Source: Clostridiales bacterium
GTDB taxonomy: Bacteria; Bacillota; Clostridia; Oscillospirales; CAG-272
Direction: 5' to 3'
Assembly (NCBI GenBank): GCA_016281775.1
Contig: JAEEJH010000091.1
Location: forward strand, 1 to 54,878
DNA length: 54,878 nucleotides
The position numbers and the translations under genes are program-made. The notes under the pieces were generated by a model that saw nothing but the letters and a program-made list of their open reading frames with translations, made no database searches and was not told the origin of the DNA. Shown here one piece after another: positions 44,531 to 54,405 of the stretch (positions are counted from its first letter, which is position 1; the number at the start of each line of letters is the position of its first letter).

Positions 44531-45826
44531 ATGATCCACGAAAATTATACCGTAAACGAAAAAGGTCATCTCTGCGTCGGCGGCGCGGACTGCGTTGCGC
44601 TTGCCGAAAAATACGGCACGCCGTTATACGTGCTTGACGAAGATATGATACGGCAGAGATGCCGCATATACAAAGCCGCGCTCAAAGAAGCGTTCGGCGA
44701 TACCGCTTTGCCGTTTTTCGCAAGCAAGGCGCTCTCTTTTCTCGGGATTTACAGAATAATAGCCGAAGAAGGACTCGGCACGGATATAGTTTCGCCCGGC
44801 GAACTCTACACGGCGAAAAAAGCGGGCTTCGATATGTCGAAGTCATGTTTTCACGGCAATAATAAAACCGACGCTGATATAGAATACGGCGTAAACGAAG
44901 GCGTGGGCTGGTTCGTCGTCGACAGCGAAGAAGAGCTTTTTGCGCTCGACCGCATCTGCGGCAGACTCGGCAAAAAACAGAAAATACTGCTCCGTCTTAC
45001 GCCGGGCATAGATCCGCATACTTTCGCCGCGGTGCAGACCGGCAAGGTCGACAGCAAATTCGGCTCGCCGATAGCGACCGGCGCGGCTGAAAAGATAGTC
45101 AAAAAGGCGCTTACGCTTGACAATATCACGCTCTGCGGCTACCATTGCCATATCGGTTCGCAGATATTCGAATGCGAACCTTTCTGCCGCGCGGCGCGCA
45201 TCATGGCTTCGTTCTCGCTCGATATGAAGAATAAATACGGTTACGAGGCGGAGATAATCAATCTCGGCGGCGGCTTCGGCGTAAGATATACCGAAAGAGA
45301 CAAAGAGATAGACGTGTTCTCTTACACGAAACAGATCGGCGACGAACTGAAGGAATTCTGCAGACTTAACGGCATGAAAACACCGAGGGTGTTCATGGAG
45401 CCGGGGCGCGGCATAGTCGGCGCGGCGGGCGTGACGCTCTATACGGTCGGAACAAAAAAGAACATACCGAAATTCCGCACTTATATATCTGTCGACGGCG
45501 GTATGCCCGACAACCCGAGATACGCGCTTTACAGATCCGTCTACACCGCTCTTATAGCGAACAAAGCGGACAAGCCGAGAAGATGCAGATATACCGTGGG
45601 CGGCAGATGCTGCGAATCGGGCGATCTTATCGGAGAAGATATGAAAATACAGTCCGCCGAACGCGGAGATATTCTCGCCGTACTCGTCACCGGCGCGTAC
45701 AACTACTCCATGGCGTCGAATTACAACAGGATCCCCCGTCCGCCGATAGTACTGATATCGGGCGGCAAAGACGCTCTCGCGGTAAAACGCGAAAGCTACG
45801 AGGATCTTATCAAAAACGAGGTCTGA
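44531..45826 (+). CDS. lysA: Diaminopimelate decarboxylase
   Basis: YGTPLYVLDEDMIRQRCRIY...ALSFLGIYRI...GYHCHIGSQIFE...NLGGGFGVRYTE...GAYNYSMASNYN. Confidence 0.95.
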   Translation: MIHENYTVNEKGHLCVGGADCVALAEKYGTPLYVLDEDMIRQRCRIYKAALKEAFGDTALPFFASKALSFLGIYRIIAEEGLGTDIVSPGELYTAKKAGFDMSKSCFHGNNKTDADIEYGVNEGVGWFVVDSEEELFALDRICGRLGKKQKILLRLTPGIDPHTFAAVQTGKVDSKFGSPIATGAAEKIVKKALTLDNITLCGYHCHIGSQIFECEPFCRAARIMASFSLDMKNKYGYEAEIINLGGGFGVRYTERDKEIDVFSYTKQIGDELKEFCRLNGMKTPRVFMEPGRGIVGAAGVTLYTVGTKKNIPKFRTYISVDGGMPDNPRYALYRSVYTALIANKADKPRRCRYTVGGRCCESGDLIGEDMKIQSAERGDILAVLVTGAYNYSMASNYNRIPRPPIVLISGGKDALAVKRESYEDLIKNEV

Positions 45827-45827
45827 A

Positions 45828-46517
45828 ATGTTAAGCCACATAACGCAGATTTTTTCAAGCGGAACAAACATCGCGCTGTTTCTGATCCGTCTGCCGATCG
45901 TTGCGATCGCGCTTTCGTTTCACGAGATGAGCCACGCGTACGTCGCGCATAAAATGGGCGACGACACGGCGCGCAATCTCGGCAGGCTGACGATGAACCC
46001 GCTGAAGCATCTCGACCTGATCGGCTCGATCTCGCTCGTGCTGTTCGGTATAGGCTGGGCTAAACCGGTACCCGTCAACGCGCGGAATTTCGATAATCCG
46101 AAAAAGGGCATGGCGCTGACAGCGTTCGCCGGACCCGTATCGAATCTGATACTTTCGATACTCGGTCTTATACCGTTTGTGATATCGTTCTATCTGCTCG
46201 ACACGTCTTCGACGGTGCTGTGGCTCATATATCAGTTCTTTTATATGTTCCACTACCTGAACCTCGTTTACGCCATGTTCAATATGCTGCCCGTGCCGCC
46301 GCTCGACGGCTCGAGACTCGCTTTGATATTTCTGCCCGATAAGGTCTATTTCGGGATCATGAAATACGAACGGATAATAATGCTCGTGTTCTTCGTATTT
46401 CTGTATTTCATCGGATTCGAGTTCATCGGCACGATCTGCTCTTATATTTCAAACGGAATGATATATCTCGTATCGCTGATACCGGGGCTCGGTGAGCTGC
46501 GGCTGATCATCAGTTAA
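45828..46517 (+). CDS. M50 family site-2 metalloprotease (Rip2-like)
   Basis: ALSFHEMSHAYVAHKMGD (HEXXH-type), AGPVSNLILSILGL, NMLPVPPLDGSRL. Confidence 0.88.
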   Translation: MLSHITQIFSSGTNIALFLIRLPIVAIALSFHEMSHAYVAHKMGDDTARNLGRLTMNPLKHLDLIGSISLVLFGIGWAKPVPVNARNFDNPKKGMALTAFAGPVSNLILSILGLIPFVISFYLLDTSSTVLWLIYQFFYMFHYLNLVYAMFNMLPVPPLDGSRLALIFLPDKVYFGIMKYERIIMLVFFVFLYFIGFEFIGTICSYISNGMIYLVSLIPGLGELRLIIS

Positions 46518-46527
46518 CGGTAAGCTT

Positions 46528-47280
46528 ATGGAACCTACTTATAAAATAGAGATATTCGAAGGTCCTCTCGACCTGCTTCTCTCCCTAATTTACAAAAATA
46601 AAATAGACATTACCGACATTCCGATCTCGCTTTTGTGCGATCAGTATCTCGCTTACCTTGACGAGATGCGCGAGATGGATATGGACATCGCCGGCGAATT
46701 TCTCGTCATGGCGTCTGAGCTGATGCTTATAAAGAGCCGTATGCTTCTGCCTCAGCCGGAAGGCGAGGAGAAAGAAGACCCGAGAACACAGCTCGCAAAC
46801 GCCCTGATCGAATACAAGCACGCTAAAGAGGTCGCGGCGGACCTTGACGAGATGATAAAGATCTACGGCGGCAGGATGGCGAAGGATACCGAGGAGATAC
46901 CCGCCGACGATTCTTTCATAGCCGAGCACAACGTCATGCTTTTAAAACGCGCGATGACGAGAATGCTCCTTAACGCCGAAAAACGCGAACTGCTTGAAAA
47001 AGAGGCTCTCGCCGCGCGGCCGGTCGTAAAGGTGCGACCTTCGGTAACGGGCAGGATACTCGGCGTGCTGAAACGCATCAAGCGTAAAGGCAGGCAGAAA
47101 TTCGAAGACCTGTTCGATCAGTGCACGAACAGATCGGAACTCGTCGCCGTATTCATGGCGATACTGGAGCTTTTGAAAGTGAGCCGCATAACCGTGAGCG
47201 AGCCGGACGAAAAAGAAGATATTTATATCGATATAAATCCAGATTATAAAAAACCGGAAGGACAGACGGATCCTATATGA
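46528..47280 (+). CDS. scpA: Segregation and condensation protein A
   Basis: IEIFEGPLDLLLSLIYKNKIDITDIPISLLCDQYL...EFLVMASELMLIKSRMLLP. Confidence 0.95.
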   Translation: MEPTYKIEIFEGPLDLLLSLIYKNKIDITDIPISLLCDQYLAYLDEMREMDMDIAGEFLVMASELMLIKSRMLLPQPEGEEKEDPRTQLANALIEYKHAKEVAADLDEMIKIYGGRMAKDTEEIPADDSFIAEHNVMLLKRAMTRMLLNAEKRELLEKEALAARPVVKVRPSVTGRILGVLKRIKRKGRQKFEDLFDQCTNRSELVAVFMAILELLKVSRITVSEPDEKEDIYIDINPDYKKPEGQTDPI

Positions 47281-47837
47281 CAGAAGAAGAAAAGATAGAA
47301 GAAAGACAGGTTTCGGCGGTAGTCGAGGCGATACTGTTCGCCGCGGGATACCCGGTCGAACGTGAAAAGCTCATCGCCGCCGCCGGCTGCGATGAAGACG
47401 CGTTTGAAAACGCGATAGGCATACTGAACGTAAAGTACGGAGACGAGAGCGGCGTAAAACTGCTCTATCTCGACGGCAAATATCAGCTCTGCACGTCGGA
47501 GACCTGCATCGACGCGGTAAGAGAAGCTCTCGGCATACGCCGCGGCGGCAATCTCTCGCGCTCGTCTCTCGAAGTGCTTGCGGTCATTGCGTACAATCAG
47601 CCGACGACGCGCATTTTCGTCGAACAGGTGCGCGGCGTAGACTGTACTTATACGATATCTTCACTTTTGGAGAAGGGACTCATCGAGGTATGCGGAAAGG
47701 TCGACGCACCCGGACGTCCGTCGCTTTACAAGACAACGGACGATTTTCTGCGCGTGTTCGGTCTTTCGTCGATACACGATCTGCCGCCTTTCGAGGTATT
47801 TGACGAAAACGGGCAGGTCACTCTGAAACCGGTATAA
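47277..47837 (+). CDS. scpB: Segregation and condensation protein B
   Basis: VEAILFAAGYPVEREKL...SLEVLAVIAYNQPTTRIFVEQVRGVD...RPSLYKTTDDFLRVFGL. Confidence 0.94.
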   Translation: MTEEEKIEERQVSAVVEAILFAAGYPVEREKLIAAAGCDEDAFENAIGILNVKYGDESGVKLLYLDGKYQLCTSETCIDAVREALGIRRGGNLSRSSLEVLAVIAYNQPTTRIFVEQVRGVDCTYTISSLLEKGLIEVCGKVDAPGRPSLYKTTDDFLRVFGLSSIHDLPPFEVFDENGQVTLKPV

Positions 47838-47843
47838 AACGTC

Positions 47844-48524
47844 ATGTTGTTTTTATACATCCTCGGCGGCGTTTTGCTTCTTTTCATTCTGCTCTGCCTT
47901 ATTCCCGTGGGGATACGGATCAGATATAACGAAGATTTTTACATGTACGCGGTCGCCGGTTTTATAAAGATCAAACTGATACCGAAGAAAAAAAAGATCA
48001 GAATTTCGGATTATTCCGAAAAAAAGATGAAAAAAGCGGCGGAAAAACAGCGCAAAAAGCTCGATAAGAGCAAAAAAAAGAGCAAAACGGCGAAAAAAGA
48101 AAGCAAAGACAACGTGCTTACGGCTTCGCTGAAAGATCCCGACCGCAGATTCGATATGATAAGCAGGCTGTACGATATATTGACCGTCGTACTGAGCGAA
48201 TTTGCGGCGATACTGAAGATAAAATTCTTCAGACTGCACGCCGTTATCGGTTCGCCCGAGGCTTCGACCACGGCGATACTCTACGGCGGCGCGTGCGCCG
48301 CGGCGGGAAATATCGTGAATCTGCTCGGGCAGTATACCGATATCGAAAAAAACAAAAAGAATTCCATATACGTGGCGCCCGATTTTACGGCGGATAAAAC
48401 GACCGCGAGCGCGGACGTGTCGATAACGCTTTGCATCGGCGGCGTATTCGTGTTTTTGATCAAAATAAGAAAGATAATAAAAGAAATACTCGGACTTTTG
48501 CAGGAGGACAGTAAAAATGGCTGA
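47844..48524 (+). CDS. DUF2953-like membrane protein
   Basis: N-terminal TM, Lys-rich middle, GGACAAAGNIVNLLGQYTDIEKN; sits between scpB and ytfJ as in many Clostridia. Confidence 0.6.
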   Translation: MLFLYILGGVLLLFILLCLIPVGIRIRYNEDFYMYAVAGFIKIKLIPKKKKIRISDYSEKKMKKAAEKQRKKLDKSKKKSKTAKKESKDNVLTASLKDPDRRFDMISRLYDILTVVLSEFAAILKIKFFRLHAVIGSPEASTTAILYGGACAAAGNIVNLLGQYTDIEKNKKNSIYVAPDFTADKTTASADVSITLCIGGVFVFLIKIRKIIKEILGLLQEDSKNG

Positions 48525-49008
48525 AGACAGAAAATTCAACGACGCGTTAAAGACAGCGTTTGACAACCTCAAAGAGATCACCGGTTCGGATACGGTCATC
48601 GGCGAACCGATGCAGACGCCGAACGGCACGGTGATCATACCCGTGACCAAGGTCAGCGTCGGTTTTGCGACCGGCGGTTCCGACTTCATCGGCAAACATT
48701 CGAAAGAGACCGACGTAGCCAACAGCTTTTCGGGCGCGGGCGGCGGCGGTATATCGGTAACGCCCGTGGCGTTTCTCGTGATCTCTCCCGAAGGCGACGC
48801 AAAGATACTTAACGTCAACAATCCCGCCGACAGCAACGCCGATCTCGGCACGAGCATCGTTTCTCTGCTCAACAAAACTCCGGTGATCGTCGATAAAGTC
48901 AAGGCGATATTCAAAAAAGACAAAAACAAAGAGACCGAAGAACCGGAACCGGAAGAAGTCGACCTCTCCGAAATAATCGAAACAAAAGAAGAATCCGCCG
49001 AAGAATAA
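48517..49008 (+). CDS. ytfJ: GerW/YtfJ family sporulation protein
   Basis: TVIGEPMQTPNGTVIIPVTKVSVGFATGGSDF...FSGAGGGGISVTPVAFLVI. Confidence 0.92.
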   Translation: MAEDRKFNDALKTAFDNLKEITGSDTVIGEPMQTPNGTVIIPVTKVSVGFATGGSDFIGKHSKETDVANSFSGAGGGGISVTPVAFLVISPEGDAKILNVNNPADSNADLGTSIVSLLNKTPVIVDKVKAIFKKDKNKETEEPEPEEVDLSEIIETKEESAEE

Positions 49009-49057
49009 GCAATTTATACGGATCTATCGCATAAAATTGACCGGGTGAGGTGATTTT

Positions 49058-50140
49058 ATGTTCAGATCCGTATTATCCGTATTGCTTACGGCTTCTCTTC
49101 TCTTTACGCTGCTTATAATGCCTGAAGCGTCGTACGGGCCCGGCGTATCCGCAGGAGCGGCGGCGCTGATCGACGCGGCAAACGGAGAGATACTGTATAT
49201 CAAAAACGGCACCGAACGCAAAGCTCCCGCGAGCCTGACGAAAATCATGACGGCGATCATCGTGATCGAATCGTGCGATCTGTCGGACACGGTGACGGTA
49301 CCGCGGGAAGCCGTCGGGACGGAAGGATCGAGCGCGTATCTGTCAGAGGGCGAAAAGTTCAGCATAGAAGAACTTTTGTACGCTCTGATGCTTCAGAGCG
49401 CAAACGACGCCGCGGTCGCTCTGGCGCTTCACTGCGCCGGTTCGATCGAAGCGTTTGCCGGTAAAATGAACGAAAAAGCGACGTGGCTCGGTTTATTTGA
49501 TACGCATTTCGTAAATCCGCACGGTCTGCCCGATAAAGACCATTATTCCACCGCGCTCGACGTGGCAAAGCTCCTCTCGTACTGCATGGAAAACGAAAAG
49601 TTCGCATTGATAAGCGGTTCGCGGTCGTACGTGATAAAGGCCGGGGCGGAGCGCAAAGCAAGACAGTTCACAAACCATAACAGACTGCTTTTTGAAAACG
49701 GCGGCGTGACCGGCGGAAAGACCGGCTACACTAAGTCCGGCGGCAGATGTCTCTGCACGTATTACGAAAAAGACGGGGTAAAGCTCTGCGCCGCGACGCT
49801 CAACGCGCCGGACGACTGGGCCGATCACCGCGCGCTTTACGAATACGGCAGGGATCTTTATGCGCGGATCACGCTCGGCGCCGCCGGTATATATGAGCTT
49901 CATATAGTCGGCGGAGTTGTCGATACGGTCACGGCGACCGTATACGAAGACAAAACGGCGTTTGTGAAAAAAGGCGCCGAGGTCAAAAAAGCCGTTTACA
50001 TGAGACGTTTCGAATACGCGCCGGTCCGCGAAGGCGAGCTGATCGGCTATGCGGTATTCTTTGCCGGTGAAAAAGAAATATGCCGTATACCGCTTTACGC
50101 GGATATAACGGCAGCAAAGAAACAAACGGGGTTTTTCTGA
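49058..50140 (+). CDS. D-alanyl-D-alanine carboxypeptidase (DacF/DacB-like)
   Basis: RKAPASLTKIMTAIIVIE (SxxK), LMLQSANDAAVALA (SxN), GGKTGYTKSGG (KTG). Confidence 0.92.
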   Translation: MFRSVLSVLLTASLLFTLLIMPEASYGPGVSAGAAALIDAANGEILYIKNGTERKAPASLTKIMTAIIVIESCDLSDTVTVPREAVGTEGSSAYLSEGEKFSIEELLYALMLQSANDAAVALALHCAGSIEAFAGKMNEKATWLGLFDTHFVNPHGLPDKDHYSTALDVAKLLSYCMENEKFALISGSRSYVIKAGAERKARQFTNHNRLLFENGGVTGGKTGYTKSGGRCLCTYYEKDGVKLCAATLNAPDDWADHRALYEYGRDLYARITLGAAGIYELHIVGGVVDTVTATVYEDKTAFVKKGAEVKKAVYMRRFEYAPVREGELIGYAVFFAGEKEICRIPLYADITAAKKQTGFF

Positions 50141-50865
50141 TGGAGAAAATTAGAATACAGAAATATTTGTCCGAAGCGGGCGTCACGTCGCGCCGCGACG
50201 CCGAGGCGGCCATAGCCGCGGGCGAAGTCACGGTCAACGGCAGACCGTGCGAACCGGGGCAGAAGGTCGGCGACGGCGATCTGATAGTATTCAGAGGTAA
50301 AAAAGTCAAGAGAATAAATAAAGATAAAGTATACGTTATGCTGAACAAGCCGCGCGGTTTCGTCGCGACGAACGCCGACGAGAGCGGCAGAAAATGCACC
50401 GCCGATCTTGTCGCGGATCTCGGGCGGCGCGTGTACCCGGTCGGGCGGCTCGACCGCGACTCGGAAGGCCTTTTGCTTCTGACCGACGACGGAGAGTTCG
50501 CAAACATGATGATGCACCCGCGCCACAACATACCGAAGATCTACCACGTGCGCGTTACCGGCTCGGTCACGGAAGAGGCGCTCGGCGTGCTCCGTTCGGA
50601 GCTCGTGATAGACGGGTATAAGATCATGCCCGTGCAGGTGGATATAATCGGCGAGACCGAAGAGAGCACTCTTCTCCGCTTCCGTCTGTTCGAAGGGCGC
50701 AACCGCCAGATAAGAAAAATGTGCGAACAGGCGGGGCTTCGCGTATCGAGGCTGACGCGCGTTGCGATCGGCGACATCTCCATCGGTAATCTGAAACCGG
50801 GCAAATGGCAGCATCTTACCGCCGCGCAGGTGGATTATCTCAAATCAAAAGCGAGTATAAAATAA
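50140..50865 (+). CDS. Pseudouridine synthase (RluB/RsuA family)
   Basis: IRIQKYLSEAGVTSRRDAEAAIAAGEVTVNGRP...YPVGRLDRDSEGLLLLTDDGEF...GRNRQIRKM; ATGA overlap with the upstream gene. Confidence 0.93.
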   Translation: MEKIRIQKYLSEAGVTSRRDAEAAIAAGEVTVNGRPCEPGQKVGDGDLIVFRGKKVKRINKDKVYVMLNKPRGFVATNADESGRKCTADLVADLGRRVYPVGRLDRDSEGLLLLTDDGEFANMMMHPRHNIPKIYHVRVTGSVTEEALGVLRSELVIDGYKIMPVQVDIIGETEESTLLRFRLFEGRNRQIRKMCEQAGLRVSRLTRVAIGDISIGNLKPGKWQHLTAAQVDYLKSKASIK

Positions 50866-50871
50866 AAAAAC

Positions 50872-50920
50872 GGAGTTGTTGACCTTCCGGAAAAAAACCG
50901 TGGCGAACAACTCCTTTATT
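50872..50920 (+). terminator. Terminator downstream of pseudouridine synthase
   Basis: ggagttgtt ... aacaactcctttatt. Confidence 0.6.
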
Positions 50921-50954
50921 ATTTTTGAACGATACCGTCTGATATCCGTAACGT

Positions 50955-51044
50955 TTTCTTCACCGATATATCGCGCGCAGCGCCGCGGGCGGCGGGGGGC
51001 GGGGTGCCCGCCCGCGGGATATTGTAAATACTTCGGTGAAGAAA
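50955..51044. repeat. Nested inverted repeat
   Basis: Outer 11-bp arms tttcttcaccg / cggtgaagaaa; inner 10-bp stem ccgcgggcgg / ccgcccgcgg around a G-rich loop. Confidence 0.7.
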
Positions 51045-51065
51045 TCCGGTGCGGCCTTTCGGTCA

Positions 51066-52028
51066 TCACGTTTTGATAAACAACGCGGCGATCTGATCGG
51101 GCGCTGCGCCGGAGATATATTCGCCGATGCCGCAAAGCCGCTCTGACAGCTCTTCTTTTATCAGACGGCAGCCGGCGAGCGATCGCTCAAGTTCGTCGAC
51201 GGAGCGGGCGCTGAAATAGTCACCGCTGATCCGCACGTCGGAAAGTCTGCCGTTTTCTGCTGTGTAACAGACCTCTACCGAGCCGAACGGGAAACGCGCT
51301 CTCGCCGTATGACCGTATTCTTTCGATCTGCCGTAATTCCATTCCCACGTCGAATACTTTTCGGCCGAGAGTTTCTCTATGCCCGCGGTCTGCTCCGCGG
51401 TAAACGCGGTCTTATCGGCCTCCACGCTGTTTTCAAGGTAGTTTTTGAGTTTTTCCGCAGTAAAACCGGGAAGATATTCTATAAGGTTGCAGACGCGGCT
51501 GCGAACGCTCTTGATGCCTTTGCTCTTCATTTTTTCGGGGTCGGCGTTCAACGCGCCCGACAGATACGACATATCAGCCGAAAAAAGTATCGTGCCGTGG
51601 TGCAGCACTCTTTGATTGAATACGCACTGCGCGTTGCCTGAAAATTTGCGCCCGTCGGCGGTCATATCGTTTCTGCCGGATAATTCCGCCGGCACGCCGA
51701 GAGCGGAGAGCGCGGAGATGACGGGCGCGCAGAAACGCGCGAAATCAAGCGCGCCGGCGTCGCCTTTTGACGTAATGAAAGTATAATTGATATTGCCGAG
51801 ATCGTGGAACACCGCTCCGCCGCCGGTAAGCCTTCGCACGACGGCGATGCCGTTATTATCTACGAAATCGCGGTTTATCTCGGCGTAGGCGTTCTGATTG
51901 CGGCCAATGATGACCGACCTGTCGTTACGCCAGAGCATGAATACCGGTTCGGCTTCGTTTAAAAGCAGATATTCTTCGCTCGCGAGGTTGAAATACGGAT
52001 CGGTATTATTGTTTATATAAAGTTTCAT
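51066..52028 (-). CDS. lplA: Lipoate-protein ligase A
   Basis: NLASEEYLLLNEAEPVFMLWRNDRSVIIGRNQNAYAEIN...VVRRLTGGGAVFHDLGNINYTFI. Confidence 0.93.
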   Translation of the reverse strand: MKLYINNNTDPYFNLASEEYLLLNEAEPVFMLWRNDRSVIIGRNQNAYAEINRDFVDNNGIAVVRRLTGGGAVFHDLGNINYTFITSKGDAGALDFARFCAPVISALSALGVPAELSGRNDMTADGRKFSGNAQCVFNQRVLHHGTILFSADMSYLSGALNADPEKMKSKGIKSVRSRVCNLIEYLPGFTAEKLKNYLENSVEADKTAFTAEQTAGIEKLSAEKYSTWEWNYGRSKEYGHTARARFPFGSVEVCYTAENGRLSDVRISGDYFSARSVDELERSLAGCRLIKEELSERLCGIGEYISGAAPDQIAALFIKT

Positions 52029-52141
52029 TTCAGACTCCGAAATAACGTGATGTTTTCATTATACTCCGAATTTATGAATTTTTAAAGAGCGGTAAAAGAG
52101 TAAAGGAATTTTTAATTTAAAGTAAACAATTCGGTTAGGTA

Positions 52142-52184
52142 TTGACAAACGCGTTTTCGTGTGTTAAAATTAGTTTGCTAACAA
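52142..52184 (+). promoter_or_regulatory. Sigma-A-type promoter plus putative MarR/OhrR operator upstream of gpx
   Basis: TTGACA (52142-52147) - 17 bp - TAAAAT (52165-52170), immediately followed by TTAG-TTTG-CTAA inverted repeat. Confidence 0.6.
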
Positions 52185-52206
52185 AGTAATTGAAAGGAGT
52201 TACATC

Positions 52207-52746
52207 ATGAGTATCTATGATTTTAAGGTACAGAAAAGAAAAGACGGCGAGCTGGATCTTGCCGAGTTAAAGGGCAAAGTTCTGCTGATAGTCAACACGG
52301 CGACGGGCTGCGGCTTCACCCCGCAGTACGAGGGTCTGCAGAAGCTGTACGAAAAGTATCACGAGCAGGGCTTTGAGGTGCTCGACTTTCCGTGCAACCA
52401 GTTCGCAAATCAGGCGCCCGGCGACGACGAGCAAATACACGAATTCTGCACGCTGCACTACAAGACCTCTTTCGATCAGCTGAAAAAGATCGACGTCAAC
52501 GGCGACGCCGAATCTCCGCTTTACACCTATCTGAAGGAACAGGCTCCGGATGAAGAGGTAAGCGGCCTCAAAAACAAAGCGACTATGAAAATGATTTCCA
52601 CGATAAGCAAAACGACGACAAAGCCCGGCGACATAAAGTGGAATTTCACGAAATTCTTAGTCGACCGCGAAGGCAACGTAGTTAAGAGATACGCGCCGGT
52701 CTACGACGCGGACGTAATAGAAGCCGATCTGATAAAACTGTTATGA
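52207..52746 (+). CDS. Glutathione peroxidase family (Cys-type, likely thioredoxin-dependent)
   Basis: VLLIVNTATGCGFTPQYEGLQKLYEKYHEQGFEVLDFPCNQFANQAPG...IKWNFTKFLVDREGNVVKRYAP. Confidence 0.94.
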   Translation: MSIYDFKVQKRKDGELDLAELKGKVLLIVNTATGCGFTPQYEGLQKLYEKYHEQGFEVLDFPCNQFANQAPGDDEQIHEFCTLHYKTSFDQLKKIDVNGDAESPLYTYLKEQAPDEEVSGLKNKATMKMISTISKTTTKPGDIKWNFTKFLVDREGNVVKRYAPVYDADVIEADLIKLL

Positions 52747-53186
52747 GCGGCAGATACGATCCCCTTCTGCTTAAAAATCAGCTCTGCTTTCCGATCTATC
52801 TCTGCGCGAAAGAGATCGTGAACAAATATGCCGAGCCGCTTGCCGAGATCGATCTGACCTACACGCAATACCTTATAATGATGTATATGTGGGAGGAAGA
52901 GAGCGCGACCGCCAAGCAGATATCAGACGTACTGCTGCTCGATCAGAGCACTCTTACGCCGCTTTTGAAAAAGCTCGAGGCGAAAGAGTATATCACGCGG
53001 CGCAAGTCCGACGAAGACGGCAGAGCCTCCGTAATAACGCTCACCGAAAAGGGATATAATCTCAAAGACTCCGCGCTCTCTGTGCCGGAGAGGATGAGAT
53101 GCTGCATCGACGTGAACGAAGAAGAAGCGGTACAACTTTATAAGATCATGCGGAAAATAATTTACAACATAAGAAAGGAAAAATGA
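52743..53186 (+). CDS. MarR family regulator, OhrR-like
   Basis: LLLKNQLCFPIYLCAKEIVNKY...LTYTQYLIMMYMWE...LLLDQSTLTPLLKKLEAKEYITRRKSDEDGR; conserved N-terminal NQLCF cysteine. Confidence 0.88.
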   Translation: MSGRYDPLLLKNQLCFPIYLCAKEIVNKYAEPLAEIDLTYTQYLIMMYMWEEESATAKQISDVLLLDQSTLTPLLKKLEAKEYITRRKSDEDGRASVITLTEKGYNLKDSALSVPERMRCCIDVNEEEAVQLYKIMRKIIYNIRKEK

Positions 53187-53189
53187 ATC

Positions 53190-53495
53190 ATGGTAGTAAA
53201 AGTAACAACTGAAAATTTTGATGAAGAAGTTTTGAAATCCGACAAGAGAGTCGTAGTCGATTTCAACGCAGACTGGTGCGGTCCGTGCAGAATGCTCGGC
53301 CCGGTAATTGAACAGTTATCTAATGAACATCCCGAAGTCAAATTCGTATCGGTCAATATCGACCACGAAGACGAGCTCGCCGAAGAATATATGATAAGTT
53401 CTATTCCCTGCCTTGTCGTATTCAAGGACGGAGCTGAGATAAGAAGAAGCGTCGGCTTCAAGCCGAAAGACGCGCTTTTGCAGCTGCTCGGCTGA
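53190..53495 (+). CDS. trxA: Thioredoxin
   Basis: VVVDFNADWCGPCRMLGPVIEQL...SSIPCLVVFKDG. Confidence 0.95.
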   Translation: MVVKVTTENFDEEVLKSDKRVVVDFNADWCGPCRMLGPVIEQLSNEHPEVKFVSVNIDHEDELAEEYMISSIPCLVVFKDGAEIRRSVGFKPKDALLQLLG

Positions 53496-53496
53496 T

Positions 53497-54402
53497 ATGT
53501 ACGATATAATCATAATCGGCGCCGGGACCGCCGGCATGACGGCGGCGATTTACGCGCGGCGCGCGTCGAAATCCGTGCTCGTGCTCGAAGCGGGCGCGTA
53601 CGGCGGTCAGATAATAAACACGCCGGATATCGAGAATTACCCCGTTGAAGCTCATATCTCTGGCTACGATTTTGCGACTAAGCTGTATGAGCAGACAGCC
53701 GCGCTCGGCGCGGAATTCGCGTTTGAGAGAGCCGAAAAGATCGAGCTCAACGGAGATGTAAAGACCGTAGTCACGCCGTACAACAGATATGAGGCGAAGG
53801 CGGTCATAATAGCGACCGGCTCGTCGAACAGAAAACTCGGTCTGCCGCGGGAAGACGAACTTACGGGCCGCGGCGTATCTTACTGCGCGACCTGCGACGG
53901 ATCGTTTTTCAAAGGCAAAAAAGTAGCCGTCGTAGGCGGCGGCAATACCGCGCTTGAGGACGCTCTGTATCTTTCCGACATAGCCGAGACCGTTTATCTG
54001 ATACACAGAAGAGGCGATTTTCGCGGCGATGAAGCGACCGCAAAAAGGCTTGCCGACAAACAAAACGTAAAATTCGTGCTTTTCAGCCGCGTGACCGCGC
54101 TTATCGCCGAAAAGCGGCTCACGGGTATAGAGGTAACTAAAAACGACGGAACGGTCAGCACGATCGATCTGAACGGTCTGTTCGTCGCGGTAGGCAGGAT
54201 CCCGGAAAACCGCAAGTTCGGCAACGTGCTGGAGCTTGACGGCGCGGGTTACGCCGTATCCGGCGAGAGCTGCCGCACGATAACGCCGGGCGTATTCGTC
54301 GCCGGTGACAACCGCGCGAAAGAAGTGCGCCAGCTCGTCACAGCGGCAGCTGACGGCGCGACCGCCGCGACCGAAGCGGTAAAGTATCTGAATACGCTAT
54401 AA
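53497..54402 (+). CDS. trxB: Thioredoxin reductase
   Basis: MYDIIIIGAGTAGMTAAIYARRASKSVLVLE...YCATCDGSFFKGKKVAVVGGGNTALEDALYLS. Confidence 0.95.
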   Translation: MYDIIIIGAGTAGMTAAIYARRASKSVLVLEAGAYGGQIINTPDIENYPVEAHISGYDFATKLYEQTAALGAEFAFERAEKIELNGDVKTVVTPYNRYEAKAVIIATGSSNRKLGLPREDELTGRGVSYCATCDGSFFKGKKVAVVGGGNTALEDALYLSDIAETVYLIHRRGDFRGDEATAKRLADKQNVKFVLFSRVTALIAEKRLTGIEVTKNDGTVSTIDLNGLFVAVGRIPENRKFGNVLELDGAGYAVSGESCRTITPGVFVAGDNRAKEVRQLVTAAADGATAATEAVKYLNTL

Positions 54403-54405
54403 AAC

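Noticed and set aside
52207-52746. Possible selenocysteine glutathione peroxidase
   Set aside because: Active-site codon is TGC (Cys) in NTATGCGFTP; no in-frame TGA.
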